Source of the DNA: Hymenobacter plasmatis
GTDB lineage: Bacteria; Bacteroidota; Bacteroidia; Cytophagales; Hymenobacteraceae
Assembly: GCF_020711255.1 (NCBI RefSeq)
Contig: NZ_JAJFAW010000002.1
Coordinates: 124,001-188,000, forward strand
Direction: 5' to 3'
DNA: 64,000 nucleotides
Position numbers and translations under genes: made by a program. The notes beneath the pieces were generated by a model. That model had not been told where the DNA came from and searched no databases. It saw only the letters and a list, made by a program, of their open reading frames with translations. Of this stretch, positions 1 to 8,846 are shown piece after piece; positions within the stretch are counted from its first letter, which is position 1, and each line of letters begins with the position of its first letter.

Positions 1-297
1 CGCACACTGCGCCGCAACGCCCAGAGTGGGGTTGTGGTAAAAAACTGGCCCAGCGCGGCCGATACGCCGTTCAACTCAGCTGTGCTCGTGCCCAACCCCG
101 CGGGCGGTAGCGCCGCGCCCGTATCTATCTACAGCTTTGAAACCAACGAAAAGCAAGTGGTGACGGGCGCCAACGTGGTGCCGTTTGCCAGCCTCCTGAC
201 CGGCAGCATCGCCGTACAAGCCGGGGCTTACGCCTCCGCGTTTGACGAGCCGCTGCCCACGGCCCAGGCCACGGCCCTGCTTAACCTCTTTAGCTAG
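1..297 (+). CDS. C-terminal part of an unrecognised protein (cut by window edge)
   Basis: The reading frame is open from the first base to a TAG stop, so only the last 98 residues of a longer protein are visible. The fragment is rich in A, V, S and P, has no cysteine, and ends in ALLNLFS. I recognise no domain. A strong rho-independent terminator follows 30 bases later, so this is the last gene of its transcript. A GTG inside the frame at 34 could be mistaken for a start, but the frame is open upstream of it. Confidence 0.6.
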   Translation, partial: RTLRRNAQSGVVVKNWPSAADTPFNSAVLVPNPAGGSAAPVSIYSFETNEKQVVTGANVVPFASLLTGSIAVQAGAYASAFDEPLPTAQATALLNLFS

Positions 298-328
298 GCG
301 AACACAAGATTTTGGCTTTAGTATGCGA

Positions 329-353
329 AGGAGCGGCCAGGGCCGCTCCTTTT
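329..353 (+). terminator. Rho-independent terminator
   Basis: Ten-base perfect stem (329-338 with 341-350) followed directly by TTTT. It lies just downstream of the truncated gene at the left edge. Confidence 0.8.
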
Positions 354-506
354 GCGTATGGCCCCCGCAGGCAGGGCAAAAAAGGCATTTGCCTTTGCGC
401 AGACCTACTTTCTATCGTATCTTTATACTAGTTGGCAGCCAAGCTCTTCCGTAGAACTTTGCGCCTCATTTAGTCATCTCTCTTCTTCATTCGTACTCCT
501 GTTGCT

Positions 507-722
507 ATGCTAGATTACGTGAAAATGATTCTGCTGAAAGTAAGCTTCAACAAGGCACTTTTTGAAAAAGAACTCCGCAAGGCCCTCAAGATGCTCGTGC
601 CCACGGAAGTGCCCGATTTTCGCAGCTGGTGCTACCAGCAGTTCGCCAGAATTTACCGCAAGGTGCTCAAGCGTGTATTTGGTAGGCTCGACCAAAACAC
701 TTTAGAAGTCGGCCTTGGGTAA
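507..722 (+). CDS. Small conserved-looking basic protein, function unknown
   Basis: A 71-residue protein beginning MLDYVKMILLKVSFNKALFE. It is rich in K, R and F, has no signal peptide or clear membrane segment, and is probably a small helical cytoplasmic protein. From memory, short proteins of this type (MLDYVK...F.K.LFEKELRKALKML) recur in Hymenobacter genomes, but I cannot name a family. It stands alone between a terminator upstream and the convergent queG gene. An antisense frame over the same bases is a shadow. The codon use (K and F rich, amphipathic spacing) looks like real protein. Confidence 0.6.
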   Translation: MLDYVKMILLKVSFNKALFEKELRKALKMLVPTEVPDFRSWCYQQFARIYRKVLKRVFGRLDQNTLEVGLG

Positions 723-791
723 TCAGCCCGTAGTGGGATAGCCTGGGTGTGGGCAGTCCTTGGAAAACGACTGCGGAGTGCCTGCTGGTGG

Positions 792-1727
792 CTACTCGCC
801 ATCGAGCACAAACTTGATATTGCGTTTCAGCCCCTCGTAGCCAGTGCGCTTCATGGCCGACTGGCGGAACAGCTCCGTGAATAATTCGTGGGTGATTTCG
901 CGCCAGTCGCCGGGCGTCAGGTCTTTAAGGCCGGGCGCGGGGTTGAACTGTGGCTCCTGGTGCGGCTGCGAGAAGCGGTTCCAGGGGCACACGTCCTGGC
1001 AGATGTCGCAGCCGAACACCCAGTTGCCAAACTGCCCGGCTACCTCGGTCGGAATCTGGTCCTTCAGCTCAATGGTGAAGTAGCTGATACACTTGCTGCC
1101 GTCCACCACGTAGGGCTCAGCAATGGCCTGCGTGGGGCAGGCGTCGAGGCATTTGGTGCAGGTGCCGCAGTAATCCCGGATGGGGCCGTCGGCGGGCAAC
1201 TCCACGTCCACTATCAGCTCGGCAATGAAGTAGAATGAGCCGGTGCCGGGCGTAATTAAGTTGGAGTTTTTGCCTACCCAGCCCAGGCCGCTTTTTTTAG
1301 CCCAGGCCTTGTCGAGCACTGGCGCCGAATCGACGAAGCACCGCCCGCCGATGGCGCCGATTTCGGCTTCCATGTCGGCCAGCAGCGTCTTGAGCTTGTC
1401 TTTGATGACGAAGTGGTAATCGCGGCCGTAGGCGTATTTGCTGATTTTAAGCGTGTCGTCGGGCTGCTGGTCTTCGGGCGCGGGGTAGTAGTTGAGAAGC
1501 AGCGAAATCACCGATTTAGCGCCATCCACCAGCAGGCGCGGGTCGAGGCGCTTGTCGAAGTGGTTTTCCATGTAGCCCATCTTGCCATTCATCCGCTTGG
1601 TGAGCCAGGTTTCCAGGCGCGGGGCTTCCTCTTCTAGAAACTCGGCCTTGGAAATACCGCAGGCCATGAAGCCCAGCTCCGCCGCGCGGCGCTTGATGAA
1701 AGGGGCCCATTCGGATTTGCAGAGCAT
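792..1727 (-). CDS. queG: Epoxyqueuosine reductase QueG
   Basis: Cobalamin-dependent iron-sulfur enzyme that reduces epoxyqueuosine to queuosine in the wobble position of GUN-anticodon tRNAs, the last step of queuosine synthesis; cytoplasmic. At 311 residues it has family length. Visible marks are the [13 protein letters not shown] segment holding the likely catalytic Asp133, and two ferredoxin-like cysteine groups, C187-C190-C193-C197 and C240-C243-C247, which bind two 4Fe-4S clusters. The ATG at 1727 gives a normal N-terminus ([10 protein letters not shown]). No other queuosine gene is nearby. A 41-bp inverted repeat separates it from ruvB on the same strand, so co-transcription is uncertain. 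Confidence 0.95.
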   Translation of the reverse strand: MLCKSEWAPFIKRRAAELGFMACGISKAEFLEEEAPRLETWLTKRMNGKMGYMENHFDKRLDPRLLVDGAKSVISLLLNYYPAPEDQQPDDTLKISKYAYGRDYHFVIKDKLKTLLADMEAEIGAIGGRCFVDSAPVLDKAWAKKSGLGWVGKNSNLITPGTGSFYFIAELIVDVELPADGPIRDYCGTCTKCLDACPTQAIAEPYVVDGSKCISYFTIELKDQIPTEVAGQFGNWVFGCDICQDVCPWNRFSQPHQEPQFNPAPGLKDLTPGDWREITHELFTELFRQSAMKRTGYEGLKRNIKFVLDGE

Positions 1728-1758
1728 TGACTATAAAGTAGACTACCAACAAAAATAG

Positions 1759-1887
1759 GTCATCCCCATCTGGCGTACGCGCAGCGAAGGACCTTATCAT
1801 GCCACAACATCAGTACAGCAAGGGGATGCTGCAAATCGTTCCGGCGTGATAAGGTCCTTCGCTGCGCGTACGCCAGATGGGGATGAC
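1759..1887. repeat. Long perfect inverted repeat between ruvB and queG
   Basis: Arms 1759-1799 and 1847-1887 are exact reverse complements over 41 bases, with a 47-base spacer. The arms hold GTCATCCCCATCTGG and GCGCAGCGAAGGACC, which resemble the GTCATGCTGAGC...GAAGCATC repeats at 3109, 15754 and 29393 in layout (GTCAT at the outer ends, GAAG core, TTATCA at the inner end). It fills most of the gap between two co-directional genes and would form a very stable hairpin in RNA. Confidence 0.9.
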
Positions 1888-1889
1888 AA

Positions 1890-2945
1890 TTACCCCTGCG
1901 TTATCTCGTCGAACAAACTGCCCGAGTTGCCGCGCATGTTCTGGGGCAACAGGCGGCCCAGGTGCTGGTATGCCGCCTCCGTGGCCTCCCGGCCGCGCGA
2001 GGTGCGCTTGATGTAGCCTTCCTGAATCAAGAACGGCTCGTACACTTCCTCGATGGTTTCGCCTTCCTCGCCGCAGGCCGTGGCGATGGTGCTGATGCCT
2101 ACCGGGCCGCCCTTGAACTTGTCGATGATGGTGGTCAGAATGCGCTTGTCCATGTCGTCGAGGCCGCGGGCGTCTACGTCGAGGGCGTTGAGGGCAAATT
2201 GAGCTATTTCCACCGTGATGGTGCCGTCGCCTTTAATCTGGGCAAAGTCGCGGGTGCGGCGCAGCAGGTTGTTGGCAATGCGCGGGGTACCGCGCGAGCG
2301 GCGGGCAATTTCAAAGGCCGCGTCCTCGTGAATAGGCGTGCCCAGAATTTCAGCCGAACGCAGCACAATGGTGGTGAGCAGCTTCGAATCGTAGTACTCC
2401 AAACGGGCCGAAATGCCGAAGCGAGCCCGCAGCGGCGCCGTGAGCATACCCGAGCGGGTGGTAGCGCCCACCAGCGTGAAGGGCGACAGCGAAATCTGCA
2501 CCGAGCGGGCATTCGGGCCCGAATCGAGCATGATGTCGATGCGGTAGTCCTCCATGGCCGAGTACAGGTACTCTTCCACCACGGGGTTGAGCCGGTGAAT
2601 CTCGTCGATGAACAGCACGTCGTGCGGCTCCAGGTTGGTGAGCAGGCCGGCCAGGTCGCTCGGCTTGTCGAGCACCGGGCCCGAGGTCATTTTAATGCCC
2701 GAGCCCAGCTCGTTGGCGATGATGTGCGAGAGCGTGGTCTTGCCCAGGCCGGGAGGGCCGTGCAGCAGTACGTGGTCGAGGGCGTCGCCGCGCTGCTTGG
2801 CGGCAGCCACGAATACCTTCAGGTTTTCCAGAATCTTTTCCTGGCCCGTAAAGTCACCGAACGACAGCGGGCGCAGGGCCTTGTCGATATCCTTGTCGGT
2901 GGCGTCGAAATTATCGGTGCCGCCAGTGAGATAGGCTTCGCGCAT
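1890..2945 (-). CDS. ruvB: Holliday junction branch migration ATPase RuvB
   Basis: Hexameric AAA+ motor that, with RuvA, drives branch migration of Holliday junctions in recombination repair. At 351 residues it has family length. Walker A is GPPGLGKTT (63-71), Walker B is LFIDEIH (111-117), the arginine-finger region reads [18 protein letters not shown], and a C-terminal winged helix carries [13 protein letters not shown]. The ATG at 2945 gives MREAYLTGG, which fits the usual short N-terminal lead. The neighbour is queG, an arrangement without functional logic. The stop lies two bases from the end of the 41-bp repeat. Confidence 0.97.
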   Translation of the reverse strand: MREAYLTGGTDNFDATDKDIDKALRPLSFGDFTGQEKILENLKVFVAAAKQRGDALDHVLLHGPPGLGKTTLSHIIANELGSGIKMTSGPVLDKPSDLAGLLTNLEPHDVLFIDEIHRLNPVVEEYLYSAMEDYRIDIMLDSGPNARSVQISLSPFTLVGATTRSGMLTAPLRARFGISARLEYYDSKLLTTIVLRSAEILGTPIHEDAAFEIARRSRGTPRIANNLLRRTRDFAQIKGDGTITVEIAQFALNALDVDARGLDDMDKRILTTIIDKFKGGPVGISTIATACGEEGETIEEVYEPFLIQEGYIKRTSRGREATEAAYQHLGRLLPQNMRGNSGSLFDEITQG

Positions 2946-3255
2946 AATGATATTTACTAAAATTATTGGTTGCAGCTTGCTAACCAGATGAGAAACCGCA
3001 CCGCTGGCAAAAAAGCTCCTTTACAATTTAAAAAAATGCTTCTTGCTGCTGTTGTGCTGAGGAAAGGAAAGCGTCTCGCAGATTTCCCTTCATCCTTCCC
3101 TTAATCGTCTGTCATGCTGAGCCTGCGAAGCATCTTATCAGGTCAGCACGATTCGTTCCATGGTGATAAGATGCTTCCTTCGTCAGCATGACAGATGGCG
3201 CGGTAGAGATGATTCGCTGCGCTCTGCATGACAAGAGGCGCGAGCGAGTTGCAGG
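2946..3255. other. 310-base gap: ruvB leader region plus a palindromic repeat
   Basis: No convincing gene. The first 110 bases are AT-rich (TTTACTAAAATTATTGG and A-runs near 3030) and probably hold the ruvB promoter on the minus strand, though no perfect TAnnTTTG is seen. Bases 3109-3194 hold a palindromic repeat. Confidence 0.6.
3109..3194. repeat. Palindromic repeat of the CATGCTGA...GAAGCATC family
   Basis: Left arm CTGTCATGCTGAGCCTGCGA continues to 3140; the right arm is 3164-3194. The arms pair except for a 7-8 base stretch in the middle (GAGCCTGC against GACGAAG). Outer ends CTGTCATGCTGA and inner ends GAAGCATCTTATCA are identical to those of the element at 29393. Confidence 0.85.
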
Positions 3256-3606
3256 CTACTCGTGCAGCAGCACTTCAATATCGAGGTGCAGCCAGTCCGA
3301 TTCCCAGGATTTGTGGTTGAGCCGGGCCGTTAGGTTTTTGCCGGCGTCGAGCAGGCGCGCTACGGTTTCGTTGCGGCCTTCGGGCAGGTAGCCCAGCCAT
3401 ACGTTGGCGGGGTCGGTGGCGGGCGCGGTGTGCACTTGCACGGCCCAATCGTCGTACTTGTTGGCGGGCTCGCGGCTGAGCAGCAGGGGCTGGCCCACGG
3501 TCAGGCCGGGCTCGTATTGCACGAGGTTGTCGCGGTGCGAGGTGCCGGCCACGAGGCATTCGAGCAGCACGAGGGGTTCGGCGGAAGAGGAAGCGGCGTC
3601 TGGCAT
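3256..3606 (-). CDS. Stand-alone HIRAN-domain protein
   Basis: A 116-residue protein that is almost entirely one HIRAN domain: LLECLVAGTSHRDN, the strand LTVGQPLLLSREPANKYDDW, then VWLGYLPEGRNETVARLLDA. HIRAN domains bind 3' ends of single-stranded DNA when attached to helicases such as HLTF; single-domain bacterial forms have no assigned job. I chose the ATG at 3606 because the in-frame extension further upstream (up to 3765) reads as out-of-frame proline and arginine-rich junk and runs into the preceding gene. It lies 47 bases behind the secreted unknown on the same strand and may share its transcript. Confidence 0.8.
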   Translation of the reverse strand: MPDAASSSAEPLVLLECLVAGTSHRDNLVQYEPGLTVGQPLLLSREPANKYDDWAVQVHTAPATDPANVWLGYLPEGRNETVARLLDAGKNLTARLNHKSWESDWLHLDIEVLLHE

Positions 3607-3653
3607 AAGAGAGCAGTGAGCTAGCAAAGTAAAGCCATGCCCGGTACTTACGC

Positions 3654-4616
3654 CTAGTGTTGGGCTACCGCCGCGGCCGGAGTCAGCAGCTGGTACGGCG
3701 AATCTTCCTGCGCAGGGCGGCGGCCGGTGAGGCGCAGGGCCAGCTGCTCGGTGGCTTCCTGCCACGCCGGGCGCGGGGTGGGCAGGTCGTCGCGCAGGAG
3801 CGGGAGCAGCAGGGCATCGTAATCGGGAGCAAGGGCCAGACAGGGCTCGTTTACCACCAGGCGCTTGGGCGGGAGGCCATCGCCGAGGCTTTTCAGGCCC
3901 TCCGCCCCTACCATTACCAAGTTGCCTTGGGCATCCAGCAGCGCGGCGGTGAGCACGAGCATGCCCACGGTGCCGGTCAGGTCTTCCAGGCGTTTGAACG
4001 GCGCCACGTGGCCCGAGCCTTGGTCGAGATAATAATCGGTGGGCATGCCCGAGCCGCTGGCCGAAAGGCTTGAACCCTCGTTTTTCCGGGAGAGGTGCAG
4101 GCTGGCTTCGCGTACCATGGGCACGAGCAGGTAGTCGAGTTTTTGGGCGGCCATCAGCTCAACCAGGGCTTTGCGGGTGGGGCCCTGGCCAGCCCAACCG
4201 GCCAGCTGCACGCAGTTGTAGCTGGCACTGGAGCACTTCAGGTTTTGAACGTAGGCGGGCAGGGTGCCGGGCAGTTCCTGGGCACGGGTGCCGAAGAATA
4301 CGTCGGGCAGGTTGTTGGGCCTGGCTTCGGCAGGTAGCGCCACGGCCAGCATGCCCGGCTGCCGGCTCAGAAAACCGCTAATGGAATCGAGCAGCACCTG
4401 CGCCCGCGTCTTACCCACGATGTACCGGGCCGCAATGTGCTGCAGCCGCGTGGGCAGCACCCCAATGCGGGCTGCAGCGCCCGGAATGCCCTTGGGCTGG
4501 TAGGCGTGATAGTAGGGCGAATGCAGCACGGCCGTGGGGCCAGCAGGTGCCTGGGCTAACGCTAAATAACTGGAAAATATCAGCGGCAGCAGGAAGCTTT
4601 GGTAGAGTTTACGCAT
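3654..4616 (-). CDS. Secreted protein of unknown function
   Basis: A 320-residue protein with a signal peptide (MRKLYQSFLLPLIFSSYLAL, cleavage near AQA), so exported to the periplasm or beyond. Two cysteines about seven residues apart (CSSASYNC) could form a disulfide. The central part reads like a mixed alpha/beta domain (LDYLLVPMVREASLHL, GTVGMLVLTAALLDAQGNLV), somewhat like periplasmic proteins that report on lipoprotein or curli-type assembly, but I cannot place it in a family. It is followed closely by the HIRAN gene. An AT-rich stretch upstream (4617-4690) would hold the promoter. Confidence 0.7.
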   Translation of the reverse strand: MRKLYQSFLLPLIFSSYLALAQAPAGPTAVLHSPYYHAYQPKGIPGAAARIGVLPTRLQHIAARYIVGKTRAQVLLDSISGFLSRQPGMLAVALPAEARPNNLPDVFFGTRAQELPGTLPAYVQNLKCSSASYNCVQLAGWAGQGPTRKALVELMAAQKLDYLLVPMVREASLHLSRKNEGSSLSASGSGMPTDYYLDQGSGHVAPFKRLEDLTGTVGMLVLTAALLDAQGNLVMVGAEGLKSLGDGLPPKRLVVNEPCLALAPDYDALLLPLLRDDLPTPRPAWQEATEQLALRLTGRRPAQEDSPYQLLTPAAAVAQH

Positions 4617-4813
4617 ATAGTCGAGTAGAATAGGTGAGAGAAAAAATCACTCTAAAATAATGATAATACCATATAAAATTGAATCAAACCCACATTAAAT
4701 CGGCAAAAAAGCCCCGTTCGCTCTATGCTACTGAGCTGCAAGCGGGCTGATAGAATCAGCGAGCCAGGGGGTTAACTGGCTCTTGCGATGACAGAAAAAA
4801 CTTCCCTGAAATC

Positions 4814-4846
4814 AAAAAGCCGACCCTCATTGAAGGACGGCTTTTC
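4814..4846 (-). terminator. Rho-independent terminator for the lipoprotein gene upstream on the minus strand
   Basis: Stem 4815-4822 with 4838-4845 (AAAAGCCG / CGGCTTTT). Read on the minus strand it ends in a T-run. It lies about 60 bases past the stop at 4905. Confidence 0.75.
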
Positions 4847-4904
4847 GTTAGGCTTCAGCTCAAGATGACAAGCGCATAACTGCTAATGCATGTTGGCTGC
4901 GCGG

Positions 4905-5549
4905 CTAATATTCGACCAGATAAAGGAGTTCACCTTCACGCCAAGCGGTTCCTACCTTGGAGTATACGCAGGTTACCCAACCATCATCGCTAATGTTTAC
5001 CAGCGCTCGTTTGTGGTCCTTTGAGAATAAAATACCCGAGAGAGAGAAGGCTCTTTCACTTCCGTAGCGTTGCAACAGTGAATCGCGCGCCAGAATGCGT
5101 GCCCGCCAGCCTAATCTTTTATTTATGGCTATTACGGTATCCAGCGGAATCACCCTGACCCAAGGTTGCCGAATTTTAGCTTGTTCGAATTTGAATAGCT
5201 TACTCGCCGTCAGTTGCCGACGCATATAAGCTAAATCCGATGGGGAGAAATACTTCAGGAGTTGCGTATGCTCATAGCTTCCCTTACCGGCCAACACGAA
5301 TTTGTAATCATCATCGGATGAATACGGATGGTCAAGCAAGAGCAGTCGCACGGTTGGCGAATCGGTAGCTACGGCGGCTTGCCGATGGTACTTGCCATCA
5401 GGGCCGAGCTTCGCATCCACAAAGGACGGCCGCATCTCCAGCAGGATTGATTGGGCCAGCTGATAGGTCAGCCTTTCGGTAACATGCTGGGCACTGCAAG
5501 AGCTTAGCCCCAGAAAAAGCACTAACAGAAACCAGCTACTCGTCTTCAT
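4905..5549 (-). CDS. Lipoprotein of unknown function
   Basis: A 214-residue predicted lipoprotein. The N-terminus MKTSSWFLLVLFLGLSSCSA has a type II signal with lipobox LSSC, so it should be membrane-anchored. The body contains SDDDYKFVLAGKGSYEHTQLL and a C-terminal segment (KDHKRALVNISDDGWVTCVYSK) that reads like a beta-sheet domain. I recognise no family. Its AT content is higher than that of its neighbours, for example many AAA, TTT and ATA codons, which may indicate recent acquisition. It has its own terminator and stands between two unrelated transcripts. Confidence 0.65.
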   Translation of the reverse strand: MKTSSWFLLVLFLGLSSCSAQHVTERLTYQLAQSILLEMRPSFVDAKLGPDGKYHRQAAVATDSPTVRLLLLDHPYSSDDDYKFVLAGKGSYEHTQLLKYFSPSDLAYMRRQLTASKLFKFEQAKIRQPWVRVIPLDTVIAINKRLGWRARILARDSLLQRYGSERAFSLSGILFSKDHKRALVNISDDGWVTCVYSKVGTAWREGELLYLVEY

Positions 5550-5562
5550 TTAAAATAGCAAA

Positions 5563-5596
5563 GAAAAAGGCTGCTCTGCTTCCAGAACAGCCTTTC
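5563..5596 (-). terminator. Rho-independent terminator of the acyl-CoA dehydrogenase gene
   Basis: Stem AAAGGCTG...CAGCCTTT (5566-5573 with 5588-5595), extended by TCTG/CAGA past one mismatch, with a T-run on the minus strand. About 20 bases past the stop. Confidence 0.75.
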
Positions 5597-5614
5597 TGCT
5601 AACGATAAATCGGC

Positions 5615-6850
5615 TTACTTAAACGCCTGAATGCCCGTGATATCCGCGCCTGTAATCAGCAAGTGAATATCGTGGGTGCCTTCGTAGGTAATCACCGATT
5701 CCAGGTTCATCATGTGGCGCATGATGGGGTACTCGCCGGTGATGCCCATGCCGCCGTGAATCTGGCGGGCTTCGCGAGCCACGTGCAGGGCCATATCCAC
5801 GGAGTTGCGCTTGGCCATGGAGATTTGGGCACTGGTAGCCTTGCCTTCGTTTTTGAGCACGCCCAGGCGCCAGGCCATGAGCTGGGCCTTGGTGATTTCG
5901 GTAATCATCTCGGCCAGCTTTTTCTGCTGGAGCTGGAAGCCACCGATGGGCTGGCCGAACTGCTCGCGCTGCAGCGAATACTTCAGGGCCGACTCGTAGC
6001 AATCGATGGCCGCACCGATGGCGCCCCAGGCAATGCCGAAGCGGGCCGAATCGAGGCAGGAGAGCGGGCCGCGCAGGCCTTCGATGTTGGGCAGGATGTT
6101 CTCCTTGGGAATCTTTACGTCTTCAAACACCAGCTCGCCGGTGGTGCTGGCGCGCAGGCTCCACTTGTTGTGGATTTCGGGCGTGCTGAAGCCTTCCATG
6201 CCGCGCTCCACTATCACGCCCTTGATGCGGCCAGCTTCGTTTTTGGCCCACACCACGGCTACCTGACACTCGGGCGAGTTCGAAATCCAGAGCTTGGCGC
6301 CGTTGAGCAGGTAGTGGTCGCCTTTGTCTTCGATTTTGGTGGTCATGCCGCCGGGGTTCGAGCCATGGTCGGGCTCGGTGAGGCCGAAGCAGCCCAACCA
6401 CTCGCCGCTGGCCAGCTTGGGCAGGAACTTCTTGCGCTGCTCTTCCGAGCCGTACTGGTAGATGGGGAACATCACCAGCGAGCCCTGCACCGAGGCCGTG
6501 GAGCGCATGCCGGAATCGCCGCGCTCAATCTCCTGCATGATGAGGCCGTAGCTGATGTAGTCGAGCCCGCCGCCGCCGTACTCCTGCGGAATGGTGGGGC
6601 CGAAAGCGCCCACATCGCCAAACTTCTTCACGATTTCGCTGGGAAAGTGCGCGTCCTGCGCCCACTTCTCGATGTTGGGCGAAATCTCCTTCTTCACGAA
6701 GTCTCGGATGCTCTGGCGGATGAGCAGGTGCTCTTCGGTGAGCAGGCCGTCGAGGTCGAAATAATCGGTAAACCCGTTGGCGTTGGTGCTGCCTTTCTGG
6801 GCAGAGTGGGCTTTGGACTCCGGAGAGAGGACGTCGGCTTGGGAAGACAT
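5615..6850 (-). CDS. Acyl-CoA dehydrogenase, glutaryl-CoA dehydrogenase type
   Basis: FAD-dependent acyl-CoA dehydrogenase of 411 residues. The sequence follows the glutaryl-CoA dehydrogenase branch, which oxidises and decarboxylates glutaryl-CoA to crotonyl-CoA in lysine and tryptophan breakdown: RSTASVQGSLVMFPIYQYG, GCFGLTEPDHGSNPGGM, the substrate segment ARFGIAWGAIGAA, and the catalytic base Glu390 in TYEGTHDIH. I start at ATG 6850 (MSSQADVLSP); the frame is open to 6958 but that extension has no family character and would overlap the divergent promoter region. A near-match -7 element (TATCTTTA, minus strand, 6881-6888) supports this. A saccharopine-dehydrogenase-like gene at 49421 could feed the same lysine route (inference). 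Confidence 0.88.
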   Translation of the reverse strand: MSSQADVLSPESKAHSAQKGSTNANGFTDYFDLDGLLTEEHLLIRQSIRDFVKKEISPNIEKWAQDAHFPSEIVKKFGDVGAFGPTIPQEYGGGGLDYISYGLIMQEIERGDSGMRSTASVQGSLVMFPIYQYGSEEQRKKFLPKLASGEWLGCFGLTEPDHGSNPGGMTTKIEDKGDHYLLNGAKLWISNSPECQVAVVWAKNEAGRIKGVIVERGMEGFSTPEIHNKWSLRASTTGELVFEDVKIPKENILPNIEGLRGPLSCLDSARFGIAWGAIGAAIDCYESALKYSLQREQFGQPIGGFQLQQKKLAEMITEITKAQLMAWRLGVLKNEGKATSAQISMAKRNSVDMALHVAREARQIHGGMGITGEYPIMRHMMNLESVITYEGTHDIHLLITGADITGIQAFK

Positions 6851-7052
6851 AGCGGGGGTGGTGAGGTGGGAGATGCGCGTAAAGATAACAGGCCGCACCG
6901 GGGGCAGTTTGGCCCAAGCCCCGGCTACGGCCGCGCCATTGCCCCTAAGTATACCCATGCTTGCGAATAATTTCCCTACTTACCGCCCCAAACCCTGCGG
7001 CTTTGCCGTAAAGCCTGCATTTCCTTCCCACCCGCCTTTCCTTGGGCTACTT

Positions 7053-8792
7053 ATGAGTCACGAAAAGAAACTAAACGAGCTAGAGGCCACCGCCATTTGC
7101 GGCAACGATATTTCTTCCTCCTGCCTGTATGTATCGGCGCTGGCCATTTCCTATGCCGGGCAGTACGCCTGGCTGGCGCTGCTGCTGGTGGGCGCCATTC
7201 TGTTCCTGTTTCGCAAAATCTACGGCGAAGTAGTGGGTGCCCTGCCCCTGAACGGCGGCGCCTACAACGTGCTGCTGAACACCACCAGCAAGCGCAACGC
7301 CGCGCTGGCCGCCTGCCTCACCATCCTGTCGTACATGGCCACGGCCGTGCTTTCGGCCAACGAGGCCATGCACTACCTGCACACGCTGTGGCACGGGCTG
7401 CCCATTATCTGGGCCACCATGGGGCTGCTGGGGCTGTTTTTGCTGCTCACGCTGCTGGGCATGTCGGAGTCGGCCATTGTAGCGGTGGTCATTTTCATCA
7501 CCCACCTGGCCTCGCTTACGCTGCTGGTGGGCGTCACCATCTGGTACCTGGCTACGCACGGCATGCCCAATCTGTCGCTCAACTTCCACGTGCCGGTGAA
7601 GGGCGGTAGTATTGTTAATGCGCTGTTTTTTGGGTTTAGCGCGGCCATGCTGGGCATTTCGGGCTTCGAGAGCTCGGCCAACTTTGTGGAGGAGCAGGCC
7701 CAGGGCGTGTTCCAGAAAACGCTGCGCAACATGTGGGTGGTGGTCACGGTGTTCAACCCGCTGCTGGCGTTTCTGGCCATTGCGGTGCTGCCACTGGCCG
7801 AAGTGGGCAAGCACACCGAAACCCTGCTCTCGTACCTGGGCACCGTCACGGGCGGGCCGTGGCTGGGCATGGCCATCTCGGTAAATGCCGTGGCCGTGCT
7901 CAGCGGCGCCGTGCTTACCTCCTTCGTGGGCGTGAGCGGCCTGATGAAGCGCATGACCCTGGACCGCATCCTGCCCCAGTTTTTCCTGAAGGAAAACAAG
8001 CGCGGCAGCAACTACTTCATCCTCATCACCTTCTTCCTGCTGTGCGTGTCGGTGCTGCTCATTACCAATGGGCAGTTGGGGCCGCTGGCGGGCGTGTACA
8101 CCATCTCGTTTCTGTCGGTGATGGCCTTCTTTGCCCTGGGCAACTTCCTGCTCAAGGGCAAGCGGCCCAATCTGCCCCGGCCCGTGTACGCCGGCATTCT
8201 CACCGTGACGCTGGCCATGGCCGGCGTGCTGCTGGCCTTGTACGGCAACGTCAAGATTCACCCGGAGTACCTGATTGTGTTCCTACAGTACTTCCTGCCC
8301 ACCATGGCGCTGGTGTACGTCATGCTCAACCGCATTGCCATCCTCAATCTGGTGCTCTCGGCCGTAGAGTCGCTGTCGCAGCACCTGCCCCGCACGGCGC
8401 GGCTGGTGCGCCTCAAGGTGCGGCAGCACCTGAAGGAGCTCACGGAGCAGGAGTTCGTGTTTTTCGCCAAGGGCGACAACGTGGTCAACCTCAACAAGGT
8501 GATGGCCTATGTGGTAGAAAACGAATTTACCAACCGCCTCAAAATCGTGACCTTGCTGAACAAGGGAGAAAAGTACCCCGAAGAACTGCTGAACGACATC
8601 CGGGTACTGGACCGGGCCTACGAAGAGATTGAAGTGGACTTCGTAACCATGGAAGGCCACTTTGGGCCCGACCTGATTGAGGAGCTCTCGAAGAAATGGA
8701 GCATCCCCAAAAACTTTATGTTCATCGGCTCGCCCGGCGACCGGTTTCCTTACCAGATTTCGGAATTGGGCGGCGTGCGGCTAATCATTTGA
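7053..8792 (+). CDS. APC-superfamily amino-acid permease with C-terminal soluble domain
   Basis: A 579-residue inner-membrane transporter. The N-terminal part, MSHEKKLNELEATAICGNDI, is a typical APC start with the unwound helix-1 motif region; about 12 hydrophobic segments follow to residue ~440. The last ~110 residues are soluble and mixed alpha/beta (LTEQEFVFFAKGDNVVNLNK ... NFMFIGSPGDRFPYQISELG) and may be a regulatory domain. The substrate cannot be told from sequence. I place the start at ATG 7053; the frame is open to 6777, but that extension overlaps the divergent acyl-CoA dehydrogenase gene and has no transporter character. A GC-rich hairpin follows the stop. Confidence 0.85.
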   Translation: MSHEKKLNELEATAICGNDISSSCLYVSALAISYAGQYAWLALLLVGAILFLFRKIYGEVVGALPLNGGAYNVLLNTTSKRNAALAACLTILSYMATAVLSANEAMHYLHTLWHGLPIIWATMGLLGLFLLLTLLGMSESAIVAVVIFITHLASLTLLVGVTIWYLATHGMPNLSLNFHVPVKGGSIVNALFFGFSAAMLGISGFESSANFVEEQAQGVFQKTLRNMWVVVTVFNPLLAFLAIAVLPLAEVGKHTETLLSYLGTVTGGPWLGMAISVNAVAVLSGAVLTSFVGVSGLMKRMTLDRILPQFFLKENKRGSNYFILITFFLLCVSVLLITNGQLGPLAGVYTISFLSVMAFFALGNFLLKGKRPNLPRPVYAGILTVTLAMAGVLLALYGNVKIHPEYLIVFLQYFLPTMALVYVMLNRIAILNLVLSAVESLSQHLPRTARLVRLKVRQHLKELTEQEFVFFAKGDNVVNLNKVMAYVVENEFTNRLKIVTLLNKGEKYPEELLNDIRVLDRAYEEIEVDFVTMEGHFGPDLIEELSKKWSIPKNFMFIGSPGDRFPYQISELGGVRLII

Positions 8793-8824
8793 TTGAGTGA
8801 AATTAAGCTCGGCTTTCCGCAGTT

Positions 8825-8846
8825 CGGGCCCTTCTTGAGGGCCCGG
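8825..8846 (+). terminator. Possible terminator of the permease gene
   Basis: CGGGCCC/GGGCCCG stem with loop TTCTTGA. The following bases are only weakly T-rich (GTAGCTTTTT a few bases on), so this is tentative. Confidence 0.4.

Noticed and set aside
5663-6970. Long plus-strand frame opposite the acyl-CoA dehydrogenase (435 codons)
   Set aside because: It is the antisense shadow of a well-recognised enzyme in GC-rich DNA; H/G/A/V-rich composition and no motif.
7080-8261. Minus-strand frame opposite the permease
   Set aside because: Q/H/R/G-rich shadow with no membrane or domain pattern; the permease is clear.
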